Both the position numbers and the translations under genes were made by a program. A DNA stretch of 64,000 bases, taken from NCBI RefSeq assembly GCF_014655715.1, contig NZ_BNBM01000001.1, positions 124,001 through 188,000 of the forward strand, in the 5' to 3' direction. The DNA comes from Streptomyces lanatus. Lineage in GTDB: Bacteria > Actinomycetota > Actinomycetes > Streptomycetales > Streptomycetaceae. The notes below the pieces were generated by a model. The model was given only the letters and a program-made list of their open reading frames with translations. It was not told where the DNA came from and ran no database searches. Of the stretch, positions 43,927 to 52,500 are shown in pieces. How positions within the stretch are numbered: the first letter of the stretch is position 1; every line of letters starts with the position of its first letter.

Positions 43927-45198
43927 ATGACGCTGACGTCCCAGGATCGAGGCACGGCACGCCCCAGCAGAGCCCTGGTCGCGGGGTCGGTGGGCAACTT
44001 CATCGAGTGGTACGAGTTCGGTGTCTACGGCTACTTCGCCACGATCATCGCGGCACGCTTCTTCACCCCGGAGGGCGGCAGCGAGGTCGAGGCGCTGGTC
44101 AAGACATACGCCTCGTTCGCGCTGGCGTTCTTCTTCCGGCCGGTCGGGGCGGCCCTTTTCGGCCGACTGGGCGACCGGATCGGCCGGCGTCCGGTGCTGA
44201 TCCTCGTCATCACCCTGATGACGGGGGCGACGACGCTGATCGGCGTACTGCCCACGTACGCCACGGTGGGCGCCCTCGCGCCCTGGCTGCTCACGCTGCT
44301 GCGGGTGCTCCAAGGGCTGTCGGCGGGCGGCGAGTTCGGGGGCGCGGTGGCGGTGATGACCGAATTCGCGCCACCGGGGCGGCGTGGGCTGTACGGGTCG
44401 TGGCAGTCGTTCACCGTGGCGCTGGGGCTGCTCGGCGGTGCGGGGGCGGCGGCGCTGCTGGCCACCGTGCTGACCGAGCGGCAACTGGGCGACTGGGGCT
44501 GGCGGTTGCCGTTCCTGCTGACGCTGCCGATGGGGCTGGGGGCGCTGTGGTTGCGGCTGCGGCTGGACGAGACGCCGGCGTTCCGGCAGGAGTCGGAGGC
44601 CGAGCGGCCGCCCGCGCGTGCCGTGGCGGGGGCGATCGCGCTGGGCGCCGGGCGGATCATGGGATGGGCGGCGGCGGGATACACGTTCCTGGTGGTGCTG
44701 CCTTCTTACCTCCAGTCATCCCTCGACGCGACCTTCCAGCAGGCGCTGATCGCCACGGTGCTGGCCAATCTGGGGTTCGCGATGACGATCGTGCCGGCGG
44801 GGTGGGTGAGCGACCGGTTGGGGCGGCGGCCGGTGATGCTGACGGGGGCGGTGCTGGTGGTGGTGCTCGCGGTGCCGCTGCTCAACCTTCTTCAGGATCC
44901 GGGCGTTTCCCTCACCGTGAAGGGTGCGGCAGTGTGGGGCGCGGGTGCCGTGGTGGGGCTGATGGCGGGGCCGGGTCCGGCGATGCTCGCGGAGCTGTTC
45001 CCGACGAACGTCCGCTATACGGGTCTCGGACTCGCCTACGCCCTGTCCAATGCGGTCTTCTCGGGCTGTGCCGGGCTCATCATCACGGAGACGATCGAAC
45101 GGACGGGGAGCGTGGACATCCCCGCGTACTACGCGGCGGCGACCTGCGCGGTGAGCGTGCTCGCGCTGGCGGCACGCCCGAGAGGAAAGGCGAGTTGA
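43927..45198 (+). CDS. MFS transporter, metabolite:proton symporter (MHS) family
   Basis: About 423 residues with 12 predicted membrane segments. The start of the domain (AGSVGNFIEWYEFGVYGYFA) and the loop between helices 2 and 3 (GRLGDRIGRRPVLI) are those of MHS-type carriers such as alpha-ketoglutarate, shikimate or aromatic-acid permeases; a second RLGRRPVM loop occurs in the second half. I chose the ATG at 43927 because GGAAGG precedes it at the right distance; an upstream ATG at 43897 is in frame. It ends 4 nt before anmK, so a link with uptake of a cell-wall sugar or its precursor is possible, though the pca cluster nearby also lacks its own transporter. Confidence 0.88.
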   Translation: MTLTSQDRGTARPSRALVAGSVGNFIEWYEFGVYGYFATIIAARFFTPEGGSEVEALVKTYASFALAFFFRPVGAALFGRLGDRIGRRPVLILVITLMTGATTLIGVLPTYATVGALAPWLLTLLRVLQGLSAGGEFGGAVAVMTEFAPPGRRGLYGSWQSFTVALGLLGGAGAAALLATVLTERQLGDWGWRLPFLLTLPMGLGALWLRLRLDETPAFRQESEAERPPARAVAGAIALGAGRIMGWAAAGYTFLVVLPSYLQSSLDATFQQALIATVLANLGFAMTIVPAGWVSDRLGRRPVMLTGAVLVVVLAVPLLNLLQDPGVSLTVKGAAVWGAGAVVGLMAGPGPAMLAELFPTNVRYTGLGLAYALSNAVFSGCAGLIITETIERTGSVDIPAYYAAATCAVSVLALAARPRGKAS

Positions 45199-45202
45199 AC
45201 GG

Positions 45203-46357
45203 ATGCGGGTGATCGGCCTGATGTCGGGCACGTCGTACGACGCCATCGACGCCGGCGCCGCCGATCTGCGCCTGGTGGGCGACAGCCTCGTCGTCGAGCC
45301 GCTGGGGCTGGTGAGCGAGGCGTACGACGAGCCGCTGCGGGAGGCGCTCGCGGCGGCGCTGCCCCCGGCGACGACGTCGATGGAGGCCGTGTGCCGCCTC
45401 GACACCCTGATCGGGCGGGCGTTCGCGGCGACGGCCGTCCGGGCGGACCGTGAACTGTGCGCCGGGCGGGCCGAGTTGATCGCCTCGCACGGGCAGACCG
45501 TGTACCACTGGGCCGAGGACGGCCGGGTGCACGGCACGCTCCAGCTCGGGCAGCCCGCCTGGATCGCGGAGGCGACGGGCCTCCCCGTGGTCGCCGACTT
45601 CCGGCCGCGCGACATCGCCGCCGGCGGCCAGGGCGCACCGCTGGTCAGCCTGGTCGACCTGCTGTGGCTGCGCGGCCTGCCGGGCCGACCGGTCGCCCTC
45701 AACGTCGGTGGCATCGCCAACCTCACCGCACCCGACGGCACGGCCTTCGACACCGGGCCGGGCTGTGCGCTGATCGACGCGGCGGCGCGGGGATTCAGCG
45801 GCGGACGCCTGACGTACGACGCCGAGGGCGCGCTGGCCGCTCGCGGCACGGTCCACGAGCCGCTGCTGCGCCGACTGCTGGAGGAGCCGTACTACGCGCT
45901 CCCCGCACCGAAGACGACCGGCAAGGAACTGTTCCACCTCGGCCATCTGCGCGACGCCCTGTCCGGCGTGGGGACACTCCCCGCCGAGGACGTCATCGCC
46001 ACGCTCACCATGCTGACGGCGCGGACGGTCGCCGACGCGGTGCGGGCGGTGGGCGCGACCGAGGTGATCGCCTCGGGCGGCGGGACCCGCAACCCCGTAC
46101 TGATGCGGATGCTGGAGCAGCAGCTGCCCGGGGTGGTCCTGCGCACGTCCGACGAGTTGGGTCTGCCGTCGGCCGCGAAGGAGGCGTACGCCTTCGCGGT
46201 GCTGGGGTTCCTGACCGCCCACGGGCTCCCCGGTACCGTCCCGACGGCCACCGGGGCCCGGCACAGGAGCATGCTCGGTTCGATCACACCGGGACGGGAT
46301 GGGGTGCGGCTGCCGGGGGGTGGCGGCGAGGGTCCGGTGCGGCTTGTGTTGGGGTAA
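45203..46357 (+). CDS. anmK: anhydro-N-acetylmuramic acid kinase
   Basis: A 384-residue hexokinase-fold enzyme that cleaves and phosphorylates 1,6-anhydro-MurNAc to MurNAc-6-phosphate during recycling of peptidoglycan. Typical motifs are the N-terminal GLMSGTSYDAIDAG, SHGQTVYHW, VADFRPRDIAAGGQGAPLV, NVGGIANLT and ASGGGTRNPVLMRML. It directly follows the MHS transporter (4 nt), an arrangement that suggests import of the anhydro-sugar or a related compound. The partner MurQ etherase is not in the window. Confidence 0.93.
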   Translation: MRVIGLMSGTSYDAIDAGAADLRLVGDSLVVEPLGLVSEAYDEPLREALAAALPPATTSMEAVCRLDTLIGRAFAATAVRADRELCAGRAELIASHGQTVYHWAEDGRVHGTLQLGQPAWIAEATGLPVVADFRPRDIAAGGQGAPLVSLVDLLWLRGLPGRPVALNVGGIANLTAPDGTAFDTGPGCALIDAAARGFSGGRLTYDAEGALAARGTVHEPLLRRLLEEPYYALPAPKTTGKELFHLGHLRDALSGVGTLPAEDVIATLTMLTARTVADAVRAVGATEVIASGGGTRNPVLMRMLEQQLPGVVLRTSDELGLPSAAKEAYAFAVLGFLTAHGLPGTVPTATGARHRSMLGSITPGRDGVRLPGGGGEGPVRLVLG

Positions 46358-46429
46358 ATGCCGGAAGTCGGGCCGCCCGGAGCCGGTTCCTCTCATCCGG
46401 CTTTCACCGACACCTCATACGGTGAGCAC

Positions 46430-47458
46430 ATGACGCAGGTGACTCCTCCCGGCTGGTACCCCGACCCCGGCCAGAAAAGTGACGGTCCGCCCACCGAGCG
46501 CTGGTGGGACGGCAAGGCATGGACGGACCAGGTCCGGCCCGTGGGGTCGGCCGATGTACCGGGTCCTCCGGAGCAGCCGCCGGCCGACGCGGCGGCCTCG
46601 GCACAGCCCGCGCAGCTCGCGCAGCCCGCGTATCCGGTGCACCCGGGCTATCCCGGCGAGGTCGTGCAGTCGGGCCGCCGGCGCGGTCTGCGCACCGGCA
46701 TAGCCGTGGGCGTGGCCGCGGTCGTGCTGGCGAGCATCGGCGTGGGCGTGTACGCGCTGTCCGCCGACGACGGCTCCGACAGCGCCGGCTCCCGGCAGGG
46801 CCAGGGCGGTCCCGGGGGCGGACAGGGCGGCCCCTTCGGCGGCCCGGGTGGCGGCGACGGTGGATCCGGTGGCGGGAACGGCGGGTCCGGTGGGCAGTCG
46901 CCCTCGCCCGAGGGTTCCGAGGCCCCGAAGGTGGACAGCGGCTCGGTGACCGACCCGGTGAGCGGGATCAGCATCCCGATCCCGGACGGCTGGTACGGCC
47001 AGCAGCTCACCGTGGGCGCGCAGGTGGCGTCGGACGACACCTACAAGTGCCCCGCAGACACCTCCCAGGAGTGCATGAAGGGCGGCGCCTACTCGGCGCC
47101 CGCGCTGGTGCACGGCGCCAAGGGCGACACGGCCGAGGAGATCGCCAAGGCGGACATCGAGGCGAACGCCAAGGAGTCGTACGGCAAGGGGTACGGCGAG
47201 ATCACCTCGCACGAGGTGCTGGCCTCCAAGGCGGTGACCGTGGCCGGGCAGAAGGGCTACCTGGTGCGCTGGAAGGCGGTCACCAGCAAGGGCAGCGACG
47301 GCTTCGTCGAGTCGCTCGCCTTCCCCTCCCCCGCGAGCGCGAAGCAGATGGTCCTGATCCGCTTCGGCGTCGATGTCGCGGAGGGCCAGTCGGTCCTCGA
47401 CGAGATCGCCAAGGGCATCAAGATGTCCACCGACGGCGGCAACGGCCAGGACATCTGA
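46430..47458 (+). CDS. DUF2510 domain membrane protein
   Basis: A 342-residue protein. The N-terminus (VTPPGWYPDPGQ to RWWDGKAWTDQVRP) is a DUF2510 domain, a short Trp-rich motif found on cytoplasmic ends of actinobacterial membrane proteins. A proline- and alanine-rich linker follows, then one transmembrane helix (GIAVGVAAVVLASIGVGVYA, about 110-130), a Gly/Ser-rich linker of about 55 residues, and an extracellular domain of about 170 residues with a Cys pair (KCPADTSQEC). Start ATG at 46430 was chosen by the DUF2510 match. The role is unknown. Confidence 0.85.
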   Translation: MTQVTPPGWYPDPGQKSDGPPTERWWDGKAWTDQVRPVGSADVPGPPEQPPADAAASAQPAQLAQPAYPVHPGYPGEVVQSGRRRGLRTGIAVGVAAVVLASIGVGVYALSADDGSDSAGSRQGQGGPGGGQGGPFGGPGGGDGGSGGGNGGSGGQSPSPEGSEAPKVDSGSVTDPVSGISIPIPDGWYGQQLTVGAQVASDDTYKCPADTSQECMKGGAYSAPALVHGAKGDTAEEIAKADIEANAKESYGKGYGEITSHEVLASKAVTVAGQKGYLVRWKAVTSKGSDGFVESLAFPSPASAKQMVLIRFGVDVAEGQSVLDEIAKGIKMSTDGGNGQDI

Positions 47459-47480
47459 CGCACCCCGGCCATGAACGATG

Positions 47481-47527
47481 CGGCCGGGTGGGGCGCCCCT
47501 CCGCTCAAGGGGAACCCCACCCGGCCG
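47481..47527. terminator. strong hairpin terminator
   Basis: CGGCCGGGTGGGG (47481-47493) pairs perfectly with CCCCACCCGGCCG (47515-47527), and the inner CCCCT/AGGGG (47496-47500 with 47508-47512) adds a second stem. It has no T run but fits the hairpin-only terminators usual in Streptomyces. It lies between convergent genes. Confidence 0.75.
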
Positions 47528-47609
47528 GGGGGTGCGCGCCGCCCCCGTCCCCACGGTGCGGCGCGTAACAGGTCACCGTCCAGTCATCCCATGGACGGCG
47601 GCCTGAGTC

Positions 47610-48230
47610 CTATGTCTCTGTGAGTCCGAGCGTAGGCAGCACTGCCGCCTCCACGAACCGGACGATGTACTCCGGATCGGCGTCCTCGCCCTCCAGCACG
47701 GGCCGGGCGCGCAGCACACCGAAGATCTGGGCGGGGATGTACTCCAGCGCCGGATTGTCGGCGGCCACCTCGCCCCGTTCGACACCGCGCCGCAGGATCT
47801 GCCGCAGCGCGTCGATCTCGGGGTCGATCAGCGCCTCGCGCAGCGCCTTCTTCAGCTCCGGGTCCTCCATGACGGCGTGCCCGAGGGCCTGGAACAGCCG
47901 GGTGTCCTTGGCCGACCACGCCCCCGCCGCCCGCGCGGCTTCCCTGAGGTCGTCGGCGAGCGACCCGCTGTCGATGCCGTCGAAACGCGACTGCCGGCTG
48001 GCGCGCAGGGCCGCCGCCACGAACTGCGGCTTCGTCTTCCACTGCCGGTAGAGCGTGGCCTTGCTGCACCGTGTGCTGGCGGCCACCCCCTCCATGGTCA
48101 CGGAGTCATAGCCGCAGGCGCGGACCTGTTCGAGCACGGCGTCGAAGAACTCCTGCTCACGCTCGGGCGTGATCTTGGAGCGGCGCGTGGCGGCGACCGT
48201 CTCCGGTCCGTCCGCGGCCTGCGACGTCAT
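47610..48230 (-). CDS. TetR family transcriptional regulator
   Basis: A 206-residue repressor with an N-terminal HTH (DSVTMEGVAASTRCSKATLYRQWKTK) preceded by helix 1 (REQEFFDAVLEQVRACGY), and a C-terminal ligand domain of the TetR_C type with a conserved ALREALIDPEI segment. The ATG at 48230 follows GGAGA by 6 nt. It is divergent from the PAP2 phosphatase gene across 233 bp that contain six copies of a 16-bp repeat, which it most likely binds to control both directions. The ligand is unknown. Confidence 0.9.
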   Translation of the reverse strand: MTSQAADGPETVAATRRSKITPEREQEFFDAVLEQVRACGYDSVTMEGVAASTRCSKATLYRQWKTKPQFVAAALRASRQSRFDGIDSGSLADDLREAARAAGAWSAKDTRLFQALGHAVMEDPELKKALREALIDPEIDALRQILRRGVERGEVAADNPALEYIPAQIFGVLRARPVLEGEDADPEYIVRFVEAAVLPTLGLTET

Positions 48231-48294
48231 CTGCTCGTCTCCTCGCTCGGGTGCCACGCCCGCCCTGTCCGGGGGCTCGCCTTCCAGTGTGTCG

Positions 48295-48390
48295 TACGTC
48301 TATCGAAACGCCACTGTACCGGAACGCTGGCGTATCGGTACAGTGGCGTATCGGTACAGGGGCGTTTCGGTACGCCGACGTATCGATGAG
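48295..48390. promoter_or_regulatory. array of six 16-bp repeats between tetR and the PAP2 gene
   Basis: Plus-strand units start at 48331, 48347, 48363 and 48379 (consensus CGTATCGGTACAGTGG; the last is partial). Two units in the opposite orientation occupy 48311-48326 and 48295-48310. The two sets face each other around 48327-48330. Opposed arms create the perfect inverted repeat CTGTACCG/CGGTACAG (48314-48321 with 48336-48343). The exact 16-bp period places repeat faces about 1.5 helical turns apart. Confidence 0.8.
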
Positions 48391-48463
48391 TTCGCCGACT
48401 CCGCGGAGTCTCCAGCTCGACAAGCGCCGCCAGCACCACCCACGTCAGCGAAAGGGCCGGGGG

Positions 48464-49270
48464 ATGAATGCCCGAACCGAGCCTTCAGAGGCGGAGACCG
48501 CGATAGCGCGGCCTCCGCTCGTTCGAGAGCTCCTGCTCGTCGCAGGGCTCTTCCTCGTCTACAAGTTCGGCCGCCAGCTGGCCACGGGCCACACCGCGGA
48601 GTCCTTCCGCAACGCGGACCGCGTGTGGGACCTGGAGCGGGCGGTCCATCTGCCCGGCGAGGGTTCGGTGCAGAACCTGCTGCTGCACGGTGACACGCTC
48701 GTGCACATCGCGAACACCTACTACGCGACCGTCCACTTCCCGGCCACCGCGGCCTTCCTGATCTGGCTGTATCTGCGGCGCCCCACGCACTACGTCTGGG
48801 CCCGGCGCGTCCTCGCCGCGGTCACCGCCGCCGCCCTGGTGGTGCATCTGACGTTCCCGCTCGCCCCGCCGCGCATGCTGGCCGCGACCGGACTGATCGA
48901 CACGGGGCAGGCGTACGGCCCCTCCGTGTACGGCTCGCCCCAGACCGACCACCTCTCCAACCAGTTCGCTGCGATGCCGTCGCTGCACTTCGGCTGGGCC
49001 CTGATGGTGGCGATCGGCCTGATCGTGGCGAGCAGGTCGCGCTGGCGCTGGCTCTGGCTGCTGCACCCGCTGCTGACGCTGCTGGTCATCGTGGGCACGG
49101 CCAACCACTACTGGCTCGACGCGATCGTGGCGACGGCCATGCTCGGGGCCGCCCTCGCGCTCATCCGCCTGCCCGAGCGCACCACCACCGCCGCCGGGAG
49201 GCCCATCCCGGGTGCCCGGCACAAGGAACCCGTCGACGAGGACTCCGTACTCGTGGGAGCGGCCCGATGA
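48464..49270 (+). CDS. PAP2-superfamily membrane phosphatase
   Basis: A 268-residue integral membrane protein with about six hydrophobic helices and the PAP2 (inositolphosphotransferase/Aur1-like) active-site motifs: the RR-P region LTFPLAPPRM, PSLHFGWALMVAIG with the first catalytic His, and NHYWLDAIVAT with the second. Such enzymes dephosphorylate or transfer lipid phosphates at the outer membrane face. The frame opens upstream but ATG 48464, after a GGGGG site, is the sensible start. It overlaps the next gene by 4 nt (ATGA) and is probably repressed by the divergent TetR protein. Confidence 0.88.
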   Translation: MNARTEPSEAETAIARPPLVRELLLVAGLFLVYKFGRQLATGHTAESFRNADRVWDLERAVHLPGEGSVQNLLLHGDTLVHIANTYYATVHFPATAAFLIWLYLRRPTHYVWARRVLAAVTAAALVVHLTFPLAPPRMLAATGLIDTGQAYGPSVYGSPQTDHLSNQFAAMPSLHFGWALMVAIGLIVASRSRWRWLWLLHPLLTLLVIVGTANHYWLDAIVATAMLGAALALIRLPERTTTAAGRPIPGARHKEPVDEDSVLVGAAR

Positions 49271-50247
49271 ACGCCACCGTGCTCGCCGTCGTCCTGTCCC
49301 TGTTCTCCGCCGTCGCCTATGCCGCCGCGGCCGTCGCCCAGGAGCGGCTGGCCTCCCGAGCCCCGGGCACCGGCCTGCTGCGCCTCCTTGGCTCCGGCGC
49401 CTGGTGGGGGTCGGTCCTGCTGAACGCCTCCGGCGCGCTGCTGCACGTCGTGGCCCTGAAGTACGGTCCGCTGACCGTGGTGCAGCCGCTGGGCGCGCTC
49501 ACCCTGGTGGCCGCGGTGCCGCTGGGCGCGCGTCTCGCGGGGCGGCGGGTCAGCGGGGTCGAGTGGCGCGGTACGGCGCTGACGCTGGCCGGCCTGGGCG
49601 CGATCCTCGTCACGGCGTCAGGGCCCGCGCCCGAGGAGGTGCTGAGCACGTCCGAGGCGCTGGCGGTCGCGGGGGTGACGGTGGCCCTGATCGGCATGCT
49701 GTCGCGGCCCGGCGCCCGCCCGGGGCTGCGGCACGCGACCGCGTCCGGCTTCGCCTCCGGGGTCGCCTCGGCGCTCACCCAGACGGTGACGGTCGCCGCG
49801 ACGGATCACTCGGCGCCGCTGCTCAGCCCGCAGGTGATCGGCGTGGCGCTGCTGGTCGCGGCCCTCGCGGCGAGCGGGCTGCTGCTGTCGCAGACCGCCT
49901 ACCGGGGCGGGCTCGGCGCACCCCTCGCGATGGTGACGCTGGCGAACCCGCTGGCGGCCGCGGCGATCGGGCTCGTGCTGCTGGGCGAGCGGTTGCAGGG
50001 CGGCCCGGCGGGCGTCCTGCTCGCGCTGGCCGGGGCCGGCCTGGCGTCCTGGGGCGTGGTGCTGCTGAGCCGGGCGACACCGAAGCCGGCCGAGTCCGAG
50101 CCGTCCATCGTCGTGGCCACGAACACGGTCGCCATGGACGCGGACCACCCCGTCGCCGCCGTACTGGCCCTGGAGCCCGAGTCCGCCGCCCAGGAACCGG
50201 CGTTGGTGCCCCGGCAGCCTGGGCCGGGGCACCTCACGGCGCTCTGA
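49267..50247 (+). CDS. DMT/EamA-like multi-span membrane protein
   Basis: A 326-residue membrane protein with nine or ten predicted helices in two similar halves, beginning VLAVVLSLFSAVAYAAAAVAQERL and containing GPLTVVQPLGALTLVAAVPL and LANPLAAAAIGLVLLGERL, the pattern of drug/metabolite transporter (EamA or NIPA-like) proteins. The last 50 residues are hydrophilic and cytoplasmic. Translation is coupled to the PAP2 gene by ATGA. A pairing of lipid phosphatase and transporter-like protein suggests handling of a lipid or lipid-linked metabolite, but no substrate can be named. Confidence 0.85.
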   Translation: MNATVLAVVLSLFSAVAYAAAAVAQERLASRAPGTGLLRLLGSGAWWGSVLLNASGALLHVVALKYGPLTVVQPLGALTLVAAVPLGARLAGRRVSGVEWRGTALTLAGLGAILVTASGPAPEEVLSTSEALAVAGVTVALIGMLSRPGARPGLRHATASGFASGVASALTQTVTVAATDHSAPLLSPQVIGVALLVAALAASGLLLSQTAYRGGLGAPLAMVTLANPLAAAAIGLVLLGERLQGGPAGVLLALAGAGLASWGVVLLSRATPKPAESEPSIVVATNTVAMDADHPVAAVLALEPESAAQEPALVPRQPGPGHLTAL

Positions 50248-50265
50248 GCGGAGCTCTGGTCCGGG

Positions 50266-52317
50266 CTACTCCGTGATGATCGCCGGGTCGCTCACACCGG
50301 GCCGCCCGTTCTCGACGCGCCCGGCGAACCGCCGCAGGAACGCCGGGTCGCCGTCGGCGGTGACGGTCAGGTCGTACCAGCGCCGGCCGGCCAGCAGGTC
50401 GATGCAGCGCCGCACGGTGGCGCCGGGTGCGACCGTCACCGTCGTGGCGCGACCGCCGTACCCGTTGGCCACCTTGAGCCGGACGCTCGCCGTGCCCTTG
50501 TTGGTGAAGGTCAGCTCGATGTCGTCGCCCTTGTGGCGGGCGGTGACCTCGGGTCCGGCCACCTTGTTGGAGCCCTTGAACCAGCGCACGAACCCTGCCG
50601 GGCCGTGCACGGTCAGGTCGTACGAGCCGCCCGAGTACGCCGAGTTCCAGGTGTCCGCGATGCCCTTGCCGGCCTCGGTGGTGTACATCCACGGGCCGTC
50701 GGTGCGGTTGCCCGACGTGATGTGGAAGGCGGCACCGGCCTTGGCGCCGGAGGCGAAGGACAGCGTGAACTTGCCGGCCGCCGCGTCCACCGAACCGTCG
50801 ACGTGCGGGGCGTACTTCAGCGGGCGCGAGGGGCGCAGACCGCGCTCCTGCTTCGGCATGTCGACATCGGCCGGCGGGGCCGGCTTGTAGTCGGGGTGAC
50901 GCTCGCGGTCCTGCGGCTCGTAGTCGTCCGTCCCCGGCAGGGCGGCCGGGCGGCTGTCCTTGCGGGAGAAGTCGAAGGCCGAGGTCAGGTCGCCGCAGAT
51001 GGCCCGGCGCCAGGGGGAGATGTTGGTCTCCTTGACGCCGAAGCGGGCCTCCATGAAGCGCAGGATGGAGGTGTGGTCGAGCGTCTCGGAGCAGACGTAA
51101 CCACCCTTGCTCCACGGCGAGACGACCAGCATCGGCACCCGCGGGCCGAGGCCGTACGGACCGGCCGGACGGCCGGCGTCGCCGTTGTAGAGGTCGGGCG
51201 AGACATCGACGGTGGACTTGCCCTGGGAGGCGTCCTTCGGCGGCAGCGGCGGTACGACGTGGTCGAAGAAGCCGTCGTTCTCGTCGTAGGTGATGAACAG
51301 GGCCGTCTTCGACCAGACCTCCGGGTTGGAGGTGAGGGCGTCCAGGACCTGGGCGATGTACCAGGCGCCGTAGTTCGAGGGCCAGTTGGAGTGCTCGGAG
51401 AACGCCTCGGGCGCGGCGATCCAGGAGATCTGCGGCAGTTTCCCGGCCTTGACGTCGGCCTTCAGCCGGTCGAAGTAGCCTTCGCCACTCTTGGCGTCGG
51501 TGCCGGTGCGGGCCTTGTCGAACCAGGGCTCGCCCGCCTTGGCGTCGCGGTACTTGTTGAAGTACAGCAGCGAGTTGTCGCCGTAGTTGCCACGATAGGC
51601 GTCCTGGATCCAGCCCCAGGAGCCTGCCGCGTCAAGGCCGTCGCCGATGTCCTGGTAGATCTTCCAGGAGACACCGGCCTGCTCCAGACGCTCGGGGTAC
51701 GTCGTCCAGCCGTAGCCCTTCTCGTCGTTGCCGAGGACCGGGCCGCCGCCGGTGCCGTCGTTGCCCGTGTAGCCCGTCCACATGTAGTAGCGGTTCGGGT
51801 CGGTGGAGCCGATGAACGAGCAGTGGTAGGCGTCGCAGACCGTGAAGGCGTCGGCGAGGGCGTAGTGGAAGGGGATGTCCTCACGGGTCAGGTACGCCAT
51901 CGTCGTGGTGCCCTTGGCGGGGATCCACTTGTCGTACTTGCCGGAGTTGTACGCCTGCTGGCCGTCGTTCCAGCCGTGCGGGAGGCCCTCCAGGAACTGC
52001 ATACCGAGGTCGTCGGCGTCCGGGTGGAACGGCAGGATGTCCTTGGTGCCGTTCGACTGGTGCCAGATCGACTTGCCGTTGCCGTGGGCCACCGGGCGCG
52101 GGTCACCGAAGCCGCGGACGCCGCGCAGCGCGCCGAAGTAGTGGTCGAAGGAACGGTTCTCCTGCATCAGGACGACGATGTGCTCGACATCCTCGATGGA
52201 CCCGGTGCGGTGGTTCGCCGGGATCGCGGCTGCCCGCTGGATGCTGCTCGACAGAGCCGTGAACGCCGTGGTCGCGCCCGCGAGTTGAAGGAATCTGCGG
52301 CGATTGACTTCGGGCAT
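50266..52317 (-). CDS. secreted phosphocholine-specific phospholipase C
   Basis: A 683-residue enzyme of the PlcH/PlcN acid-phosphatase superfamily that cleaves phosphatidylcholine or sphingomyelin-type lipids. It has a Tat signal (EVNRRRFLQLAGATTAFTA), the catalytic region VVLMQENRSFDHYFGALRG, GSTDPNRYYMWTGY, and the metal-binding YDENDGFFDHVVPP. Two C-terminal DUF756 domains complete the usual architecture (about 490-580 and 600-680). The ATG at 52317 precedes the signal peptide directly. It is divergent from an MHS transporter. Such enzymes are often phosphate-regulated; the short direct repeat upstream has the wrong period for a PHO box. Confidence 0.93.
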   Translation of the reverse strand: MPEVNRRRFLQLAGATTAFTALSSSIQRAAAIPANHRTGSIEDVEHIVVLMQENRSFDHYFGALRGVRGFGDPRPVAHGNGKSIWHQSNGTKDILPFHPDADDLGMQFLEGLPHGWNDGQQAYNSGKYDKWIPAKGTTTMAYLTREDIPFHYALADAFTVCDAYHCSFIGSTDPNRYYMWTGYTGNDGTGGGPVLGNDEKGYGWTTYPERLEQAGVSWKIYQDIGDGLDAAGSWGWIQDAYRGNYGDNSLLYFNKYRDAKAGEPWFDKARTGTDAKSGEGYFDRLKADVKAGKLPQISWIAAPEAFSEHSNWPSNYGAWYIAQVLDALTSNPEVWSKTALFITYDENDGFFDHVVPPLPPKDASQGKSTVDVSPDLYNGDAGRPAGPYGLGPRVPMLVVSPWSKGGYVCSETLDHTSILRFMEARFGVKETNISPWRRAICGDLTSAFDFSRKDSRPAALPGTDDYEPQDRERHPDYKPAPPADVDMPKQERGLRPSRPLKYAPHVDGSVDAAAGKFTLSFASGAKAGAAFHITSGNRTDGPWMYTTEAGKGIADTWNSAYSGGSYDLTVHGPAGFVRWFKGSNKVAGPEVTARHKGDDIELTFTNKGTASVRLKVANGYGGRATTVTVAPGATVRRCIDLLAGRRWYDLTVTADGDPAFLRRFAGRVENGRPGVSDPAIITE

Positions 52318-52345
52318 GAGTGAGGGACCTCTTCCCATAGGGGGT

Positions 52346-52363
52346 GATCTGACCGATCTGACC
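52346..52363. repeat. tandem 9-bp direct repeat upstream of the phospholipase gene
   Basis: GATCTGACC occurs twice in immediate succession, 29-46 bp upstream of the phospholipase C start. It could be a regulator site, but its owner is unknown. Confidence 0.4.
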
Positions 52364-52500
52364 GCACGGCATGTGACGGAATGCGCGCGGAAGGAGTGTT
52401 CCAGGAGCACCAAACGTCAGGGAAGGGTCCGGTGGCGCTCGTGTGAAAGTCGCGGGTACGTGAGGTGTGCCGGGCCCGAGGTACGGGGATGGTCGCGATC

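Noticed and set aside
48295..48390. CRISPR-like array
   Set aside because: Units are 16 bp with no spacers, orientation changes within the array, and there are no cas genes. The position between divergent genes fits operators.
52346..52363. PHO box for the phospholipase C gene
   Set aside because: PhoP sites in Streptomyces are 11-bp direct repeats resembling GTTCACC; this repeat has a 9-bp period and a different sequence.
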